Counted from the stretch's first letter, positions 1 through 8,000 are shown. The stretch is DNA of 64,000 nt from SP5GCR1 sp965199685 (GCA_965199685.1 OZ241323.1:124001-188000), one strand, 5' to 3'. Numbers and translations are program-made. The notes: a model not told the origin generated them from the sequence alone.

Positions 1-35
1 GATAATCGGCGGTTCTATGTGTTAGCTAGCCACGC

Positions 36-190
36 CTAAACTGATAAGCTGGGCAAGATTTTGAGAAATGCAATTTTAGAATAACCAAGTAGACCATTTA
101 GCTTATCAAGCACTTTTTGGAACTCTTTTGTAAGACGAGCTGAGAATGTACCTTGGTAGGTACTTTGAGAAAGAGCGTCTGGGGCTTTAT
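36..190 (-). pseudogene. Detached 3' coding remnant of secreted-paralog copy 1
   Basis: Just past the stop of the 197-736 gene, a different reading frame runs open for about 50 codons to a TAG at 36-38. It encodes a helical segment containing LTKEFQKVLDKLNG. A similar segment (LTELQEVLDRLN) follows paralogs 2 and 4, also out of frame with the gene. The simplest reading is that the ancestral protein had a C-terminal helical extension now cut off by frameshifts. A 37-bp stretch of this remnant (44-80) recurs identically at 1356-1392. Confidence 0.5.
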
Positions 191-196
191 CTTTTT

Positions 197-736
197 CTAC
201 TCTTTTTCATCATCTCTTGGCTTATCAAGAAGTTTAAAACTTCCTCCCATTTCTATGAATACTGGCCCACGCCAATTCCCATCCTTAGATAAAAATTCAG
301 CTTCGACATACGTTGCTGGAGGAGCATTAACCTCTCTACAGTTTTTTAATGGATTTGAAGGACAAGGCTCGTCTCCATCTTCATCGGAAACAAATCCTTC
401 TGTAGCTTCTAAGGCATATTCTTCTGCTATTTTAAGAAATACGACCTCTGTATTTTCAAAATAGCACCCTTCTTCATTAGAAACTAGCTCAAGAACCTTA
501 GGGCTTTGAGTAGTTATTGTCTCTCTAGCTTCTACTTGAGAGAGCCTTTTCTTATAAAGCTTTTCTATTCCTGATTTAGTGCAAATAATAAATCCACCAT
601 CTTCTGCTATATTTTTGTACCTTGTATTTGTATACCAGTCCCTAGCCGAGGCATTAGAAGAGAAGAGGAGTAGTAAAAGAGAGAAGCCGCACAGAGCAAT
701 TCTAAAAAAATCTAGTGAAAATAAATAGTTAAACAT
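197..736 (-). CDS. Secreted protein of an unrecognised four-copy paralog family (copy 1)
   Basis: The 179-residue product starts with a Sec-type signal peptide: a hydrophobic core at about residues 11-26 and a likely cleavage after NASA. The mature part carries the family signature GGFIICTK, LELVSNEEGCYF, a CPSNPLKNC cysteine pair and FIEMGGSFKLLDKP. These cysteines suit an extracytoplasmic disulfide-bonded domain. The start is supported by an upstream AGGAG and by agreement with the copy at 6293-6868. Paralogs lie at 1479-2345, 6293-6868 and 9984-10847. I do not recognise the family and assign no function. Confidence 0.75.
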   Translation of the reverse strand: MFNYLFSLDFFRIALCGFSLLLLLFSSNASARDWYTNTRYKNIAEDGGFIICTKSGIEKLYKKRLSQVEARETITTQSPKVLELVSNEEGCYFENTEVVFLKIAEEYALEATEGFVSDEDGDEPCPSNPLKNCREVNAPPATYVEAEFLSKDGNWRGPVFIEMGGSFKLLDKPRDDEKE

Positions 737-845
737 AATTTCCTTTTTCTCCTAATGGATAACAATAGCAATGTAGTGAGAATACGATATTTGATGTGAA
801 TAGTCAATTTATTGTACGATGCTTGTCAACCCAAAGTGAAATATG

Positions 846-1055
846 GGGCTGTTGAGAAAGCATTCTTGAGCCGTAGGGGAGGGCTAACATGCCCTCCCGA
901 AACGCGATGCGCTTGCACAAGTAGAATCGCCGATTGAACCAGTAGGTTAATCGGCGTAACATTGTTCAGAACCTTAACAACCACCCCGTCAGGCTTCGCC
1001 TGCCACCCCTCCACAGGAGGGGAATGTACTAATGCAGACACTTTTTCAACAGCCC
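846..1055. repeat. Composite hairpin-repeat element with GGGCTGTTG / CAACAGCCC ends
   Basis: The block is bounded by inverted ends GGGCTGTTGAGAAAG and CTTTTTCAACAGCCC. It contains two recurring modules. One is an inverted repeat around CCGATTGA...TCAATCGGCG in variant form. The other is a double hairpin made of CAGGC-ttc-GCCTG and CCCCTCC-aca-GGAGGGG. The same modules recur at least fifteen times across the window, always between genes or inside dead elements. Short open frames here are repeat shadows. Confidence 0.8.
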
Positions 1056-1460
1056 GATGTTAGCCCTCCCCTACAGTTGGTTACCATAAGTTTAATGGCG
1101 CAAGCGGTTACGTTTGAGCCAGTAGGTTAATCGGCAATTTAATAAGTCTGCCCCTACAGGGGGTTCATGTAAAGATGGTGGGTACGCAAAAAACCACCCT
1201 GTCAGGCTTCGCCTGCCACCCCTCCACAGGAGGGGAATAGTCTGCCCCTACTGGTATAGGTTACGTTGTGATTCTGATGGGTTTGACACCTTGAAGGTGC
1301 GGTCTTATGCTGTTATTATGTGTGGAAATTAATAGCTTTCGGGTTGCCAAAACCTATAAGCTGGGCAAGATTTTGAGAAATGCAATTTTAGAGTGTTAGA
1401 GTAGCCGAATAGACCATAAAAGTACGGTGATCTCAAGCGAATAGTGATTGCTAAATTCAT
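1056..1460. repeat. Fragmentary repeat modules and a 37-bp direct repeat
   Basis: This stretch has no credible gene. It holds a second double-hairpin module (1191-1239), a loose module reading cccctacagggggttcatgt that recurs near 19070, and a 37-bp direct repeat (1356-1392) identical to 44-80. That direct repeat is a piece of the C-terminal extension of the secreted-paralog family, which suggests the chimeric gene that follows was assembled next to debris of an older copy. Confidence 0.6.
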
Positions 1461-1478
1461 ATGCTTAATGGAGGAAAA

Positions 1479-2345
1479 ATGAACAGAGAAAACATGATGG
1501 CCAATATACAAAAAGACTGGAACGAGAACCCTCACTGGGAAAACATCAAACGCACCTGCAGTGTGGCAGATGTCGTCCGCTTGAGTGGTTCGCTACATCA
1601 AGCGTATGCTGATGCGCGTTTGGGGTTGGAGAAATTATGGAACTTATCAAAGGAAGGATCCAAAACAAACGGAGTTGTCAGGCTGTCTTTGATTACCATT
1701 ATTTTGACTCTGGTCGTAGCGATAGGTGGTTGTAGCACTGCTTCTCAATATCAATACAATGAAAGAGAGGAGTATAATTATGAGGAAGGAGTAGAGCAAG
1801 ACCAGGAAGAGGAGGTTAAGCAGGATCAGAAAGCAGCTGAGCAAGGAGATGCAGCGGCTCAAAAAAAAGATATAGCGGTTTACAAAAACACAAGGTATAT
1901 AAGTAAAGACGGTGGATTTATTATTTGCACCAAAGAAGGAGTAGAAAAGCTTTATAAGAAAAGGCTCTCTCAAATAGAAAAGAGAGAAGTAATGTACACC
2001 GGAGTTCCTAGGGTTCTTGAACTCGTTTCTAATGAAGAAGGGTGCTATTTTAGAAATACAGAGGTCATATTTCATAAAATAGCAGAAGAATATGTCATAG
2101 AAGCTAGAGAAAGACTAGTTTCCGATGAAGATGGAGAGGAGAACTGCCCTTGGAATGCACTAGAAAGATGCAAACTAGTTATTGCTCCTCCAGCAACGTA
2201 TGTCGAAGCTGAGGCTCTAGGTGCAGATGGTAAATGGTATAGTCCATTATTTATAGAAATGGGATATGATTTTGAGCTTCTTGATAGGCAAGAAGATACG
2301 CAAGCTGGAGAAGATAGAACTCTTGATAATACTCTATCTCAATAA
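1479..2345 (+). CDS. Chimeric membrane protein: isocitrate-lyase-like N-terminus fused to secreted-paralog domain (copy 2)
   Basis: The 288-residue product starts at the ATG placed 5 bases after GGAGG. Residues 1-55 match the N-terminus of isocitrate lyase as I know it: IQKDW, NPHW, RTCS and DVVRLSGS fall where AceA has IQ-x-EW, NPRW, RTYS and DVV-x-L-x-GS. A hydrophobic segment follows at about residues 66-86, ending in GGCS (lipobox-like but too internal for a normal lipoprotein). Next comes an acidic linker with a Sel1-like snippet AAEQGDAAAQ. The last ~150 residues are the paralog domain (GGFIICTK, EEGCYF, CPWNALERC, FIEMG). The lyase catalytic region is absent. Nearly the same chimera occurs at 9984-10847. 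The function is unknown. Confidence 0.7.
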   Translation: MNRENMMANIQKDWNENPHWENIKRTCSVADVVRLSGSLHQAYADARLGLEKLWNLSKEGSKTNGVVRLSLITIILTLVVAIGGCSTASQYQYNEREEYNYEEGVEQDQEEEVKQDQKAAEQGDAAAQKKDIAVYKNTRYISKDGGFIICTKEGVEKLYKKRLSQIEKREVMYTGVPRVLELVSNEEGCYFRNTEVIFHKIAEEYVIEARERLVSDEDGEENCPWNALERCKLVIAPPATYVEAEALGADGKWYSPLFIEMGYDFELLDRQEDTQAGEDRTLDNTLSQ

Positions 2346-2401
2346 CTACCAAGCTGCACTTTTAGCTAGCCTTACAGAACTCCAAGAAGCCCTTGATAGG
2401 C

Positions 2402-2754
2402 TAAAAGGTGCTAAAGCTCAATTTTCCGGAGACTGCGTAGCCATGGATACCATCCATTATTTCGTTAATCAAACCCGCTATTATCTGTTCACTGCGATTG
2501 ATCGCTACAGCCGTTTCGCTGTTGCCATCACCTGCCGACGCGCCAGCAGTAAAAATGCTACAGCATTTGTAAAATTGGTGCATACGGTATTCCCTGGCAA
2601 CCTCTCTCAAGTATTGATCGATAACGGCAGCGAGTTTCAGGGAGACTTTGATGCTTCTCTACAGCAACAACATATTAAACACTGCTATACTTATCCTCGT
2701 TGTCCTAAAATGAATGCGATAGACGAGTTGTCCAATATGTCATGGCATCGTACA
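2402..2754 (+). mobile_element. Internally deleted IS481-family transposase fragment
   Basis: The fragment encodes the integrase-core part of the element at 6936-7980 (MDTIHYF, IDNGSEF, CPKMNAIDE). It then jumps directly to the terminal LSNMSWHRT segment, deleting about 60 residues in between. It keeps the element end (CATGGCATCGTACA at 2741-2754). The 5' half is missing, because the sequence joins abruptly to a remnant of the secreted-paralog 3' extension (2346-2401). It cannot make an active transposase. Confidence 0.85.
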
Positions 2755-2879
2755 TTGACTTTTCTTTCTAAAAGCATAGGATATTGAGTTAATTATCCTA
2801 AATTTAATTAAAGAATAAAAAGGGGATATGCTAAATGTTGGAAAACACAACTCTGGAGATTTTAGCGGAGGAGTAGAAA

Positions 2880-3104
2880 ATGCTTAATGTTAAAAAACAA
2901 CTTAAGAAATTTTTGAATAGAGATAGTAGCATACTATCTGCTACTAATCGGATACCTAATACTGACCCATTCTATGGGTAACCAAATATTGCAGGGCGCA
3001 TTCAAATACTGAGGAAACAATTCTCCCCCTCAAAACAAATGTCTCAGCTATTCCGAAATATATTTATGGTCGCCGCAGACGTTGTAAATCAAACTTCAGC
3101 TTAA
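2880..3104 (+). pseudogene. Relic of the alpha/beta serine hydrolase of the two-gene cassette
   Basis: An SD (GGAGGAG) and ATG open a frame with MLNVKKQ, KFL and ATNRIPN, matching the start of the hydrolase at 17200-18231. A stop follows early. Further on, the sequence encodes MSQLFRNIFMVAADVVN, matching the hydrolase's QLFRNIFMVAADVVNE region. Most of the gene, including the nucleophile, is deleted. Even the 5' flank (about 2785-2835) matches the flank of the intact gene. It sits directly upstream of the relic coiled-coil gene, the same order as in the intact cassette. Confidence 0.8.
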
Positions 3105-3162
3105 TTGAAATAAAGTTAAGGTTCGCTAAAAAATCATTCAAGTTATAAGGAGAAACAGATTA

Positions 3163-3467
3163 ATGGCAACAAAAAAATATACTATCAGAGCCAAGCAGTA
3201 TATTAAAACAATAAAAAAAGAATATGCTAAGTTAGAGCAATGGACTTAATTAAAACTAGAATGATTCTTAAAAACCTCCTTAAAGCAGTAAAGCAAAAAA
3301 CATATCCGAGAATTAGAAAAATTCTTGATAATAAATATATAAAAGCACTAAATCGATACATCAAGTATCATCCTATAACCTTAAAAGTATCTCACTACCT
3401 GAGGGCATTCGCTGGTGTAAGCAAAGAAAAATTTCTAAAAATAAATCAGCTACTAAAACTTGAGTGA
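3163..3467 (+). pseudogene. Broken 5' part of the membrane coiled-coil repeat gene
   Basis: A good SD (AAGGAG) precedes ATG at 3163, but that frame ends after 28 codons (TAA 3247-3249). The homologous reading frame continues as a 75-codon frame at 3240-3467 containing KQKTYPRIRKILD and YHPITLKVSHYL, which match KQKTYPGIRKILD and YHPATLKVSNYL of the 836-residue protein at 14634. A TGA at 3465-3467 then separates it in frame from the 3471 frame. One frameshift and one nonsense codon therefore split an ancestral single gene, and the first membrane pair of the intact paralog has been lost. Confidence 0.75.
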
Positions 3468-3470
3468 TTT

Positions 3471-5453
3471 ATGCAAATGTTAAAAGGATGGCTATCAGAA
3501 GCAGGCCGAGAGCTTATCAAAACAATAGAAGAGGGGTTTTCATCGCTATGTCAAATTCTTATGAAGATACTAAAAAGACTCTGTAACATAATAGTCAACA
3601 TAGGTATTTGGTTCAGAAAAACATGGCAGGCAATAAAAAGGGCAGTACGAAAAACATGGCGGGTGATAAAAAGAGTGGCGCGAAAAACATGGCGGGCAAT
3701 ACAAAAGGCAGTACGAAAAACATGGCGGGTGATAAAAAGAGTGGCACGAAAAACATGGAGGAAATGCACACAGTTAATAAAAAAACTCCTAGGATGGATC
3801 ACAACAATAGGTGTGTTTGCATTTCTAATCATTGCTGCACTAATAGCATACCCATTCTTTTTATTTTATATAGACAGAGTAACATGGGAGATAATATTGT
3901 GGCTGTTATGGATAGTCTTCTCATATTTTGGTATATACAAAGTTAAATCAGCTCCTAGTGCTAAAGTAAAAATAAATCCCAATAATTTAATAAGGGAAAT
4001 TATTCAATATCCTATAGAGTCAATCCTCAAACTAGAAATCTCAAAACTTGTAACATCAGGTTCCCCTTATTTACTATCAACAGCAGCCGGAACTTGGGGC
4101 TTATGCATTTTTGTTTCTTGTGGTTTTTCAATGAATAATGATGTTGGTATAGTTAGCAATTCGGGAGAGGAATCAGTAAAATGCGAACAAGAGTGCATAG
4201 TATCGACTCCAAGTGACGACCTACCGGAACAGACTCAAAAAAATACCGGAATTTCACTAAACTTAGATGAACATCTTTCTACGCAAACAGAAGTTCTACT
4301 AAACATAAATAGGCATCTTTCTACTCTACTAGAAATTTCATTAAACCTAGATAAGCAACTCTCTACACAAACAGGAATTTTACGCGACCTAAAGGAACAC
4401 TCTTCTACGCAAGAAGGAGTTTTACGCGACCTAGATAGGCACCTTTCTACGCAGACGGGAATTTTACTCAGCGTAGATGATCGCCTGTCTACGCAGACAG
4501 AAATTTTACTCAGCGTAGATGAACGTCTTTCTACACAAACAGGAATTTTACTCAGCGTGGATGAACAACTTTCTGCGCAAACAGAAACTTTACGAGACGT
4601 AGATAAGCATCTTTCTACACAAACAGGAATTTTACTCAGCGTGGATGAACAACTTTCTGCGCAAACAGAAACTTTACGAGACGTAGATAAGCATCTTTCT
4701 ACACAAACAGGAATTTTACTCAGCATGGATAAGCATCTTTCTACACAAACAGGAATTTTACTCAGCGTAGATGAACAACTTTCTGCGCAAACAGAAACTT
4801 TACGAGACGTAGATAAGCATCTTTCTACACAGACAGGAATTTTACTCAGCATGGATAAGCATCTTTCTACACAGACAGGAATTTTACTCAGCGTGGATGA
4901 GAGTCTTTCTACGCAGACGGGAATTTTACTCAGCGTAGATGAGAGTCTTTCTACGCAGACGGGAATTTTACTCAGCGTAGATGAGCGTCTTTCTACGCAG
5001 ACGGGAATTTTACTCAGCGTAGATAGGCACCTCTCTACGCAGACAGGCATTTTACTAAGCGTAGATAAACACCTTTCTACACAAACAAAAGTGCTACTAA
5101 ACCTAGATGAGCGTCTTACTACGGGGACAGAAATTTTACTAAACCTACATGAGCATAATATAGACGAACTAATTCACAGACATGAGAAATTTATTTATAA
5201 TAATAATCCCTGTCTTTACCATGCCTTATTCACAGGTGGTGAGATAAATACTGCCAAAGCAAAAATTTTAGAGAAAGAAGCACACTCCGTATGTGGCAGT
5301 AAAAAGAGTGTCATGGCAACAACCCATAAAATACTTGATAATCTTAAGGTTTTACGCAGTGAGGATGAATTTAATAAATTCCAATTTGGAGAGTGTGGAA
5401 TAAAGATCAAAGAAATATTGAAACATATGGAACGTGAAAGGTGTCCAGATTGA
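3471..5453 (+). CDS. Membrane protein with long tandem 14-residue coiled-coil repeats (remnant of a larger gene)
   Basis: The 660-residue frame begins with a basic region containing near-repeats of RKTWR. It has hydrophobic segments at about residues 110-150 and 190-215. Around residues 260-560 it carries about twenty copies of a 14-residue unit like LSTQTGILLSVDER. The C-terminal ~100 residues (ELIHRHEKF, GGEINTAKAKILE, VCG) match the C-terminus of the 14634 protein. This supports an anchored, elongated coiled-coil rod with a conserved cap. The native N-terminus is cut off upstream, so the frame is probably a gene fragment that may or may not be expressed. I do not recognise a family. Confidence 0.6.
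   Translation: MQMLKGWLSEAGRELIKTIEEGFSSLCQILMKILKRLCNIIVNIGIWFRKTWQAIKRAVRKTWRVIKRVARKTWRAIQKAVRKTWRVIKRVARKTWRKCTQLIKKLLGWITTIGVFAFLIIAALIAYPFFLFYIDRVTWEIILWLLWIVFSYFGIYKVKSAPSAKVKINPNNLIREIIQYPIESILKLEISKLVTSGSPYLLSTAAGTWGLCIFVSCGFSMNNDVGIVSNSGEESVKCEQECIVSTPSDDLPEQTQKNTGISLNLDEHLSTQTEVLLNINRHLSTLLEISLNLDKQLSTQTGILRDLKEHSSTQEGVLRDLDRHLSTQTGILLSVDDRLSTQTEILLSVDERLSTQTGILLSVDEQLSAQTETLRDVDKHLSTQTGILLSVDEQLSAQTETLRDVDKHLSTQTGILLSMDKHLSTQTGILLSVDEQLSAQTETLRDVDKHLSTQTGILLSMDKHLSTQTGILLSVDESLSTQTGILLSVDESLSTQTGILLSVDERLSTQTGILLSVDRHLSTQTGILLSVDKHLSTQTKVLLNLDERLTTGTEILLNLHEHNIDELIHRHEKFIYNNNPCLYHALFTGGEINTAKAKILEKEAHSVCGSKKSVMATTHKILDNLKVLRSEDEFNKFQFGECGIKIKEILKHMERERCPD
4267..5150 (+). repeat. 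42-bp in-frame tandem repeat array
   Basis: The DNA repeats in 42-bp steps (14 codons). Neighbouring units around 4890-5050 are nearly identical, and larger repeats of three units appear at 4540-4860. The phase is kept in frame, which points to expansion by slippage or unequal recombination under coding constraint. The open minus-strand frame across it is a by-product of the repeat. Confidence 0.9.
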
Positions 5454-5545
5454 CCTTTCCCCTCAATTTAGTACTCATCTTAAAGTCAGTTTTTACGATA
5501 GGCATGTTTATGTAAAATCACGATCGCCGAAGTTCTGAGACTATT

Positions 5546-5863
5546 TTAGAGGTATTTAATCATTCCGACGGCAAGGCTAACAACAATTACAATCAGCCAA
5601 CGTAAGTACTTCAACTCAGTTCGTATCTCTCGTATGTCGGCCTTTACTTCCGCTATTTCCGTCTTTACCTCCACCTTTAGCTCTGCTATATCGGCCTTGG
5701 TTGCCATATCTTTGATATCGGCTTTCGTTTCCGCTTTTAGTTCTATGATATCTGTCTTAGTTGCTATGTCCTTTGAACTCACAACATCGGCTACGGCTTC
5801 TTTTGCCTCGTCATGATTGAGTCCTAATTTAGTAAGTGCATTGTATAGTGCGATTTCTGACAT
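5546..5863 (-). CDS. DUF1640-like coiled-coil protein with C-terminal membrane anchor (copy 1)
   Basis: The 105-residue product opens with SEIALYNALTKLGL and HDEAKEAVADV. A heptad-rich coiled coil follows, with repeated TKADI-ELKAE units. It ends in one hydrophobic segment (about residues 85-103). This layout resembles small tail-anchored DUF1640-type proteins. The start at the second in-frame ATG matches the copy at 11513-11809. Other copies are at 38114-38338 and, shortened, at 56840-57010. The molecular role is not established. Confidence 0.65.
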   Translation of the reverse strand: MSEIALYNALTKLGLNHDEAKEAVADVVSSKDIATKTDIIELKAETKADIKDMATKADIAELKVEVKTEIAEVKADIREIRTELKYLRWLIVIVVSLAVGMIKYL

Positions 5864-5929
5864 TTCCATTTACTCATATATATATGTGCAGCATATCACA
5901 TACTGACACTGGGTTACCCTGCAACTACC

Positions 5930-6132
5930 CAAAGTCATCATTGGTCGTCGCTGGGGTGACCTTGAGCTATCTGCGTTTGCAAAGTCGCTTGGTATGGATG
6001 AACAAGCGGAACCAGTTTACGGATATATCTGCCGAAATTGACTGGTTTGGTTTCAAGGAGGCGTTGGAAACTACATTTTTAGACATATTCAAAATGAAAG
6101 TGCCTAGAAGTGGCAAGACAAAAATAGAGGAG
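5930..6132 (+). pseudogene. Unidentified coding remnant in two frames
   Basis: About 200 bases look codon-structured but switch frame. One frame encodes VIIGRRWGDLELSAFAKSLG. After a shift, another encodes EIDWFGFKEALETTFLDIF. The remnant is cut on the right by the MITE at 6137. I cannot name the parent gene. Confidence 0.35.
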
Positions 6133-6136
6133 ATGT

Positions 6137-6278
6137 GGGGTTGTTGAAAAAGTGTCTGCATTAGTACATTCCCCTCCTTTGGAGGGGTGGCAGGCGAAGC
6201 CTGACGGGGTGGTTGTGGTGGTTCTGCACTAGACAATTACCCTCTACGGGTGCATGGCGGTACTTTTTCAACAGTCCC
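6137..6278. mobile_element. 142-bp MITE with ATGT target duplication
   Basis: The element has inverted ends GGGGTTGTTGAAAAAGT and ACTTTTTCAACAGTCCC. Inside are the double hairpin CCCCTCC-ttt-GGAGGGG and CAGGC-gaa-GCCTG, then a unique-looking spacer. It is flanked by ATGT on both sides (6133-6136 and 6279-6282). Length and ends agree with the copy at 18513-18653. It has no coding capacity, so it must move, if at all, with a transposase supplied elsewhere. Confidence 0.85.
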
Positions 6279-6292
6279 ATGTGTATCTGGCA

Positions 6293-6868
6293 TTATTCAG
6301 CAGGTGCTTTGAGTAAGGTGTCTGGGCTTCTATCTTCTTCTCCTGCTTGCAGTTCTTCTGGCTTATCAAGAAGTTTAAAACTTCCTCCCATTTCTATAAA
6401 TGCGCCTCCACGCCAGATCCCATCCTCACCTAAAAATTCAGCTTCGACATACGTTGCTGCAGGAGCAGTAATGAGGCTACATCTTTCTAGTGCATTCCAA
6501 GGGCAATTCTCTTCTCCATTTTCATGAGAAATTAGTCTTTCTCTAATTGGTAAGGTATATTCTTCTGCTATTTTATGAAATATGACCTCTGTATTTTCAA
6601 AATAGCACCCTTCTTCATTAGAAACGAGTTCAAGAACCCTAGGAGTTCCGGTGTATATTACTTTTTTATTTTCTACTTGAGAGTGCCGAATCCTATGAAG
6701 CTTTTCTATTCCTTCTTTGGTGCAAATAATAAATCCATCACCACTTTCAATTGGGTATTTATATCTTGTGTTTTTATGCTCTGCTATAGCACTAAGAGAG
6801 AAGAGTAGAAGAGAAAGAGCTAGTAAAGCGCTTTTTAAAAAGTTTATTGAAAATAAATAGTTAAACAT
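6293..6868 (-). CDS. Secreted protein of the four-copy paralog family (copy 3)
   Basis: The 191-residue product has a clear Sec signal peptide (hydrophobic residues 10-26, likely cleavage after AIA). The mature domain has GGDGFIICTKEG-like, LELVSNEEGCYF, CPWNALERC and FIEMGGSFKLLDKPEE motifs. The start is chosen at the ATG following GGAGAAAAAGGAAATT and matches copy 1. Longer upstream frames run into an insertion element. The 3' end lies 14 bases from the MITE at 6137-6278. The family is unrecognised. Confidence 0.75.
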   Translation of the reverse strand: MFNYLFSINFLKSALLALSLLLFSLSAIAEHKNTRYKYPIESGDGFIICTKEGIEKLHRIRHSQVENKKVIYTGTPRVLELVSNEEGCYFENTEVIFHKIAEEYTLPIRERLISHENGEENCPWNALERCSLITAPAATYVEAEFLGEDGIWRGGAFIEMGGSFKLLDKPEELQAGEEDRSPDTLLKAPAE

Positions 6869-6884
6869 AATTTCCTTTTTCTCC

Positions 6885-7898
6885 TCATGGATAACAATAA
6901 CAATGCAGTGAGAATACGATATTTGATGTGAATAGTGTACGATGCCATGACATATTAGACAAATAAGGGCAAAAAGAAGCAAGCTGTTTTACCGGTGTTT
7001 TATAGCCTAAGCCCCAGTGCGGTCTTCTGAAGTTATACCGCCCAAGATATTCAAATAATACGTCATTAAAAAGCACTAAATCTTCCTCCAAAATATCCAC
7101 ATTATGTGCCACAAACTCCTCTTGAATAGTGCGGTTAAATCTTTCGTCTATGGCATTCATTTTCGGGCAACGAGGATAAGTATAGCAGTGTTTAATGTTG
7201 TGTTGTTGTAGATACGCATCAAAGTCTCCCTGAAACTCGCTGCCGTTATCAGTCAGTACTTGAGAGATGTTGCCGGGGAATACCGTATGCACTAACTTTG
7301 CGAGTGCCGCAGCATTTTTACTGCTGGCGCGTCGGCATGTGATAGCCATAGCGAAACGGCTGTAGTGATCGATCGCAGTAAACAGATAATAGCGGGTTTG
7401 ATTAACGAAATAATGGATGGTGTCCATAGCCATGCAGTGTCCGGGGAATTCGGCTTTAGCACCTTTGGCGATACGAGCGCGTGGTGTAGCAGCCTTGCTT
7501 TTGCGTGTTTTGCCAGAGATGGTCGGCGGTGAGCAGCGCATGTTATCAGGTGCATCAGCAATCAATCTTGCAATAATGCGAGGTTTCGGACATTGCAGTC
7601 CTCGTTGCTCACACCACGGCTTTAAGAAGTAATAAATCTTCGGTGCACCCATATTGGGATAGCTGTGTCGCAGTCGCCTAATCTCGTCAGTGATGCGAGT
7701 AGACCAATTACGACGGCGACGCTGGTGAGGTGCTCTACTTGCATCCTGCAAAGCCGACACGCCGCACTCATTAAAGTGCTTTCTCCACAGATATAGGGTC
7801 GCACGGCTCACCTTATAAAAGTCTAGTGTCGCAATTAAACCGTGTTTTTCGCAGAGTTCTAAAGCCTCAAGTTTTTGTTTAGCATCAGTAGCCATCAT
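6885..7898 (-). CDS. IS481-family transposase
   Basis: The product has an N-terminal helix-turn-helix region (ATLDFYKVSRATLYLWRKHF) and an rve integrase core with likely DDE residues in MDTIHYF, TDNGSEF and NAIDERFNRT. The end pattern is NFRRPHWGLGYKTPVKQL, typical of IS481-like enzymes. The start at the ATG pair after GGGAGG is preferred over an upstream ATG without an SD. The last ~17 codons lie outside the element end at about 6936, so the C-terminus depends on flanking DNA. Catalytic residues look intact. Confidence 0.85.
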   Translation of the reverse strand: MMATDAKQKLEALELCEKHGLIATLDFYKVSRATLYLWRKHFNECGVSALQDASRAPHQRRRRNWSTRITDEIRRLRHSYPNMGAPKIYYFLKPWCEQRGLQCPKPRIIARLIADAPDNMRCSPPTISGKTRKSKAATPRARIAKGAKAEFPGHCMAMDTIHYFVNQTRYYLFTAIDHYSRFAMAITCRRASSKNAAALAKLVHTVFPGNISQVLTDNGSEFQGDFDAYLQQHNIKHCYTYPRCPKMNAIDERFNRTIQEEFVAHNVDILEEDLVLFNDVLFEYLGRYNFRRPHWGLGYKTPVKQLASFCPYLSNMSWHRTLFTSNIVFSLHCYCYP

Positions 7899-7980
7899 AG
7901 CCTCCCACTTATTAGAAAAAGAGGCTATTTTATAAAATCCTTTAATGCGATAGCCGAGGTGTTGATATTTCATGTTGTCT
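6936..7980 (-). mobile_element. IS481-family insertion sequence
   Basis: One end, TGTACGATGCCATGACATAT, is shared with truncated copies at 2754 and 11881, which defines that terminus. The other end near 7980 could not be fixed, because no matching inverted repeat was found. The element sits in the upstream region of secreted-paralog copy 3: the sequence before it matches the upstream region of copy 1. Confidence 0.7.
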
Positions 7981-8000
7981 AGCTTGATTTTTTGAGGATT

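Noticed and set aside
826..1041. Small frames such as 826-1041, 11105-11329, 62829-63047 and 62972-63169
   Set aside because: All translate the dispersed repeat modules, giving the same PPRQASPATPP-like peptide at unrelated places.
1735..1760. Lipoprotein lipobox (VAIGGC) in the chimeric proteins
   Set aside because: The site is about 85 residues in, behind a lyase-like segment, too far for a normal lipoprotein signal peptide; a plain membrane anchor is more likely.
3465..3470. Stop-codon readthrough or recoding joining the 3240 and 3471 frames
   Set aside because: TGA is used as a normal stop in many genes here (for example rpsJ and rplP), there is no recoding structure, and an upstream frameshift already breaks the gene.
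4235..5050. 271-codon minus-strand frame over the 42-bp repeats
   Set aside because: It is an antisense by-product of the repeat period. The plus-strand frame has conserved ends, a basic region and membrane segments.
5836..6147. 103-codon frame as an intact gene
   Set aside because: It begins inside the DUF1640-like gene on the other strand, and the coding signal switches frame within it.
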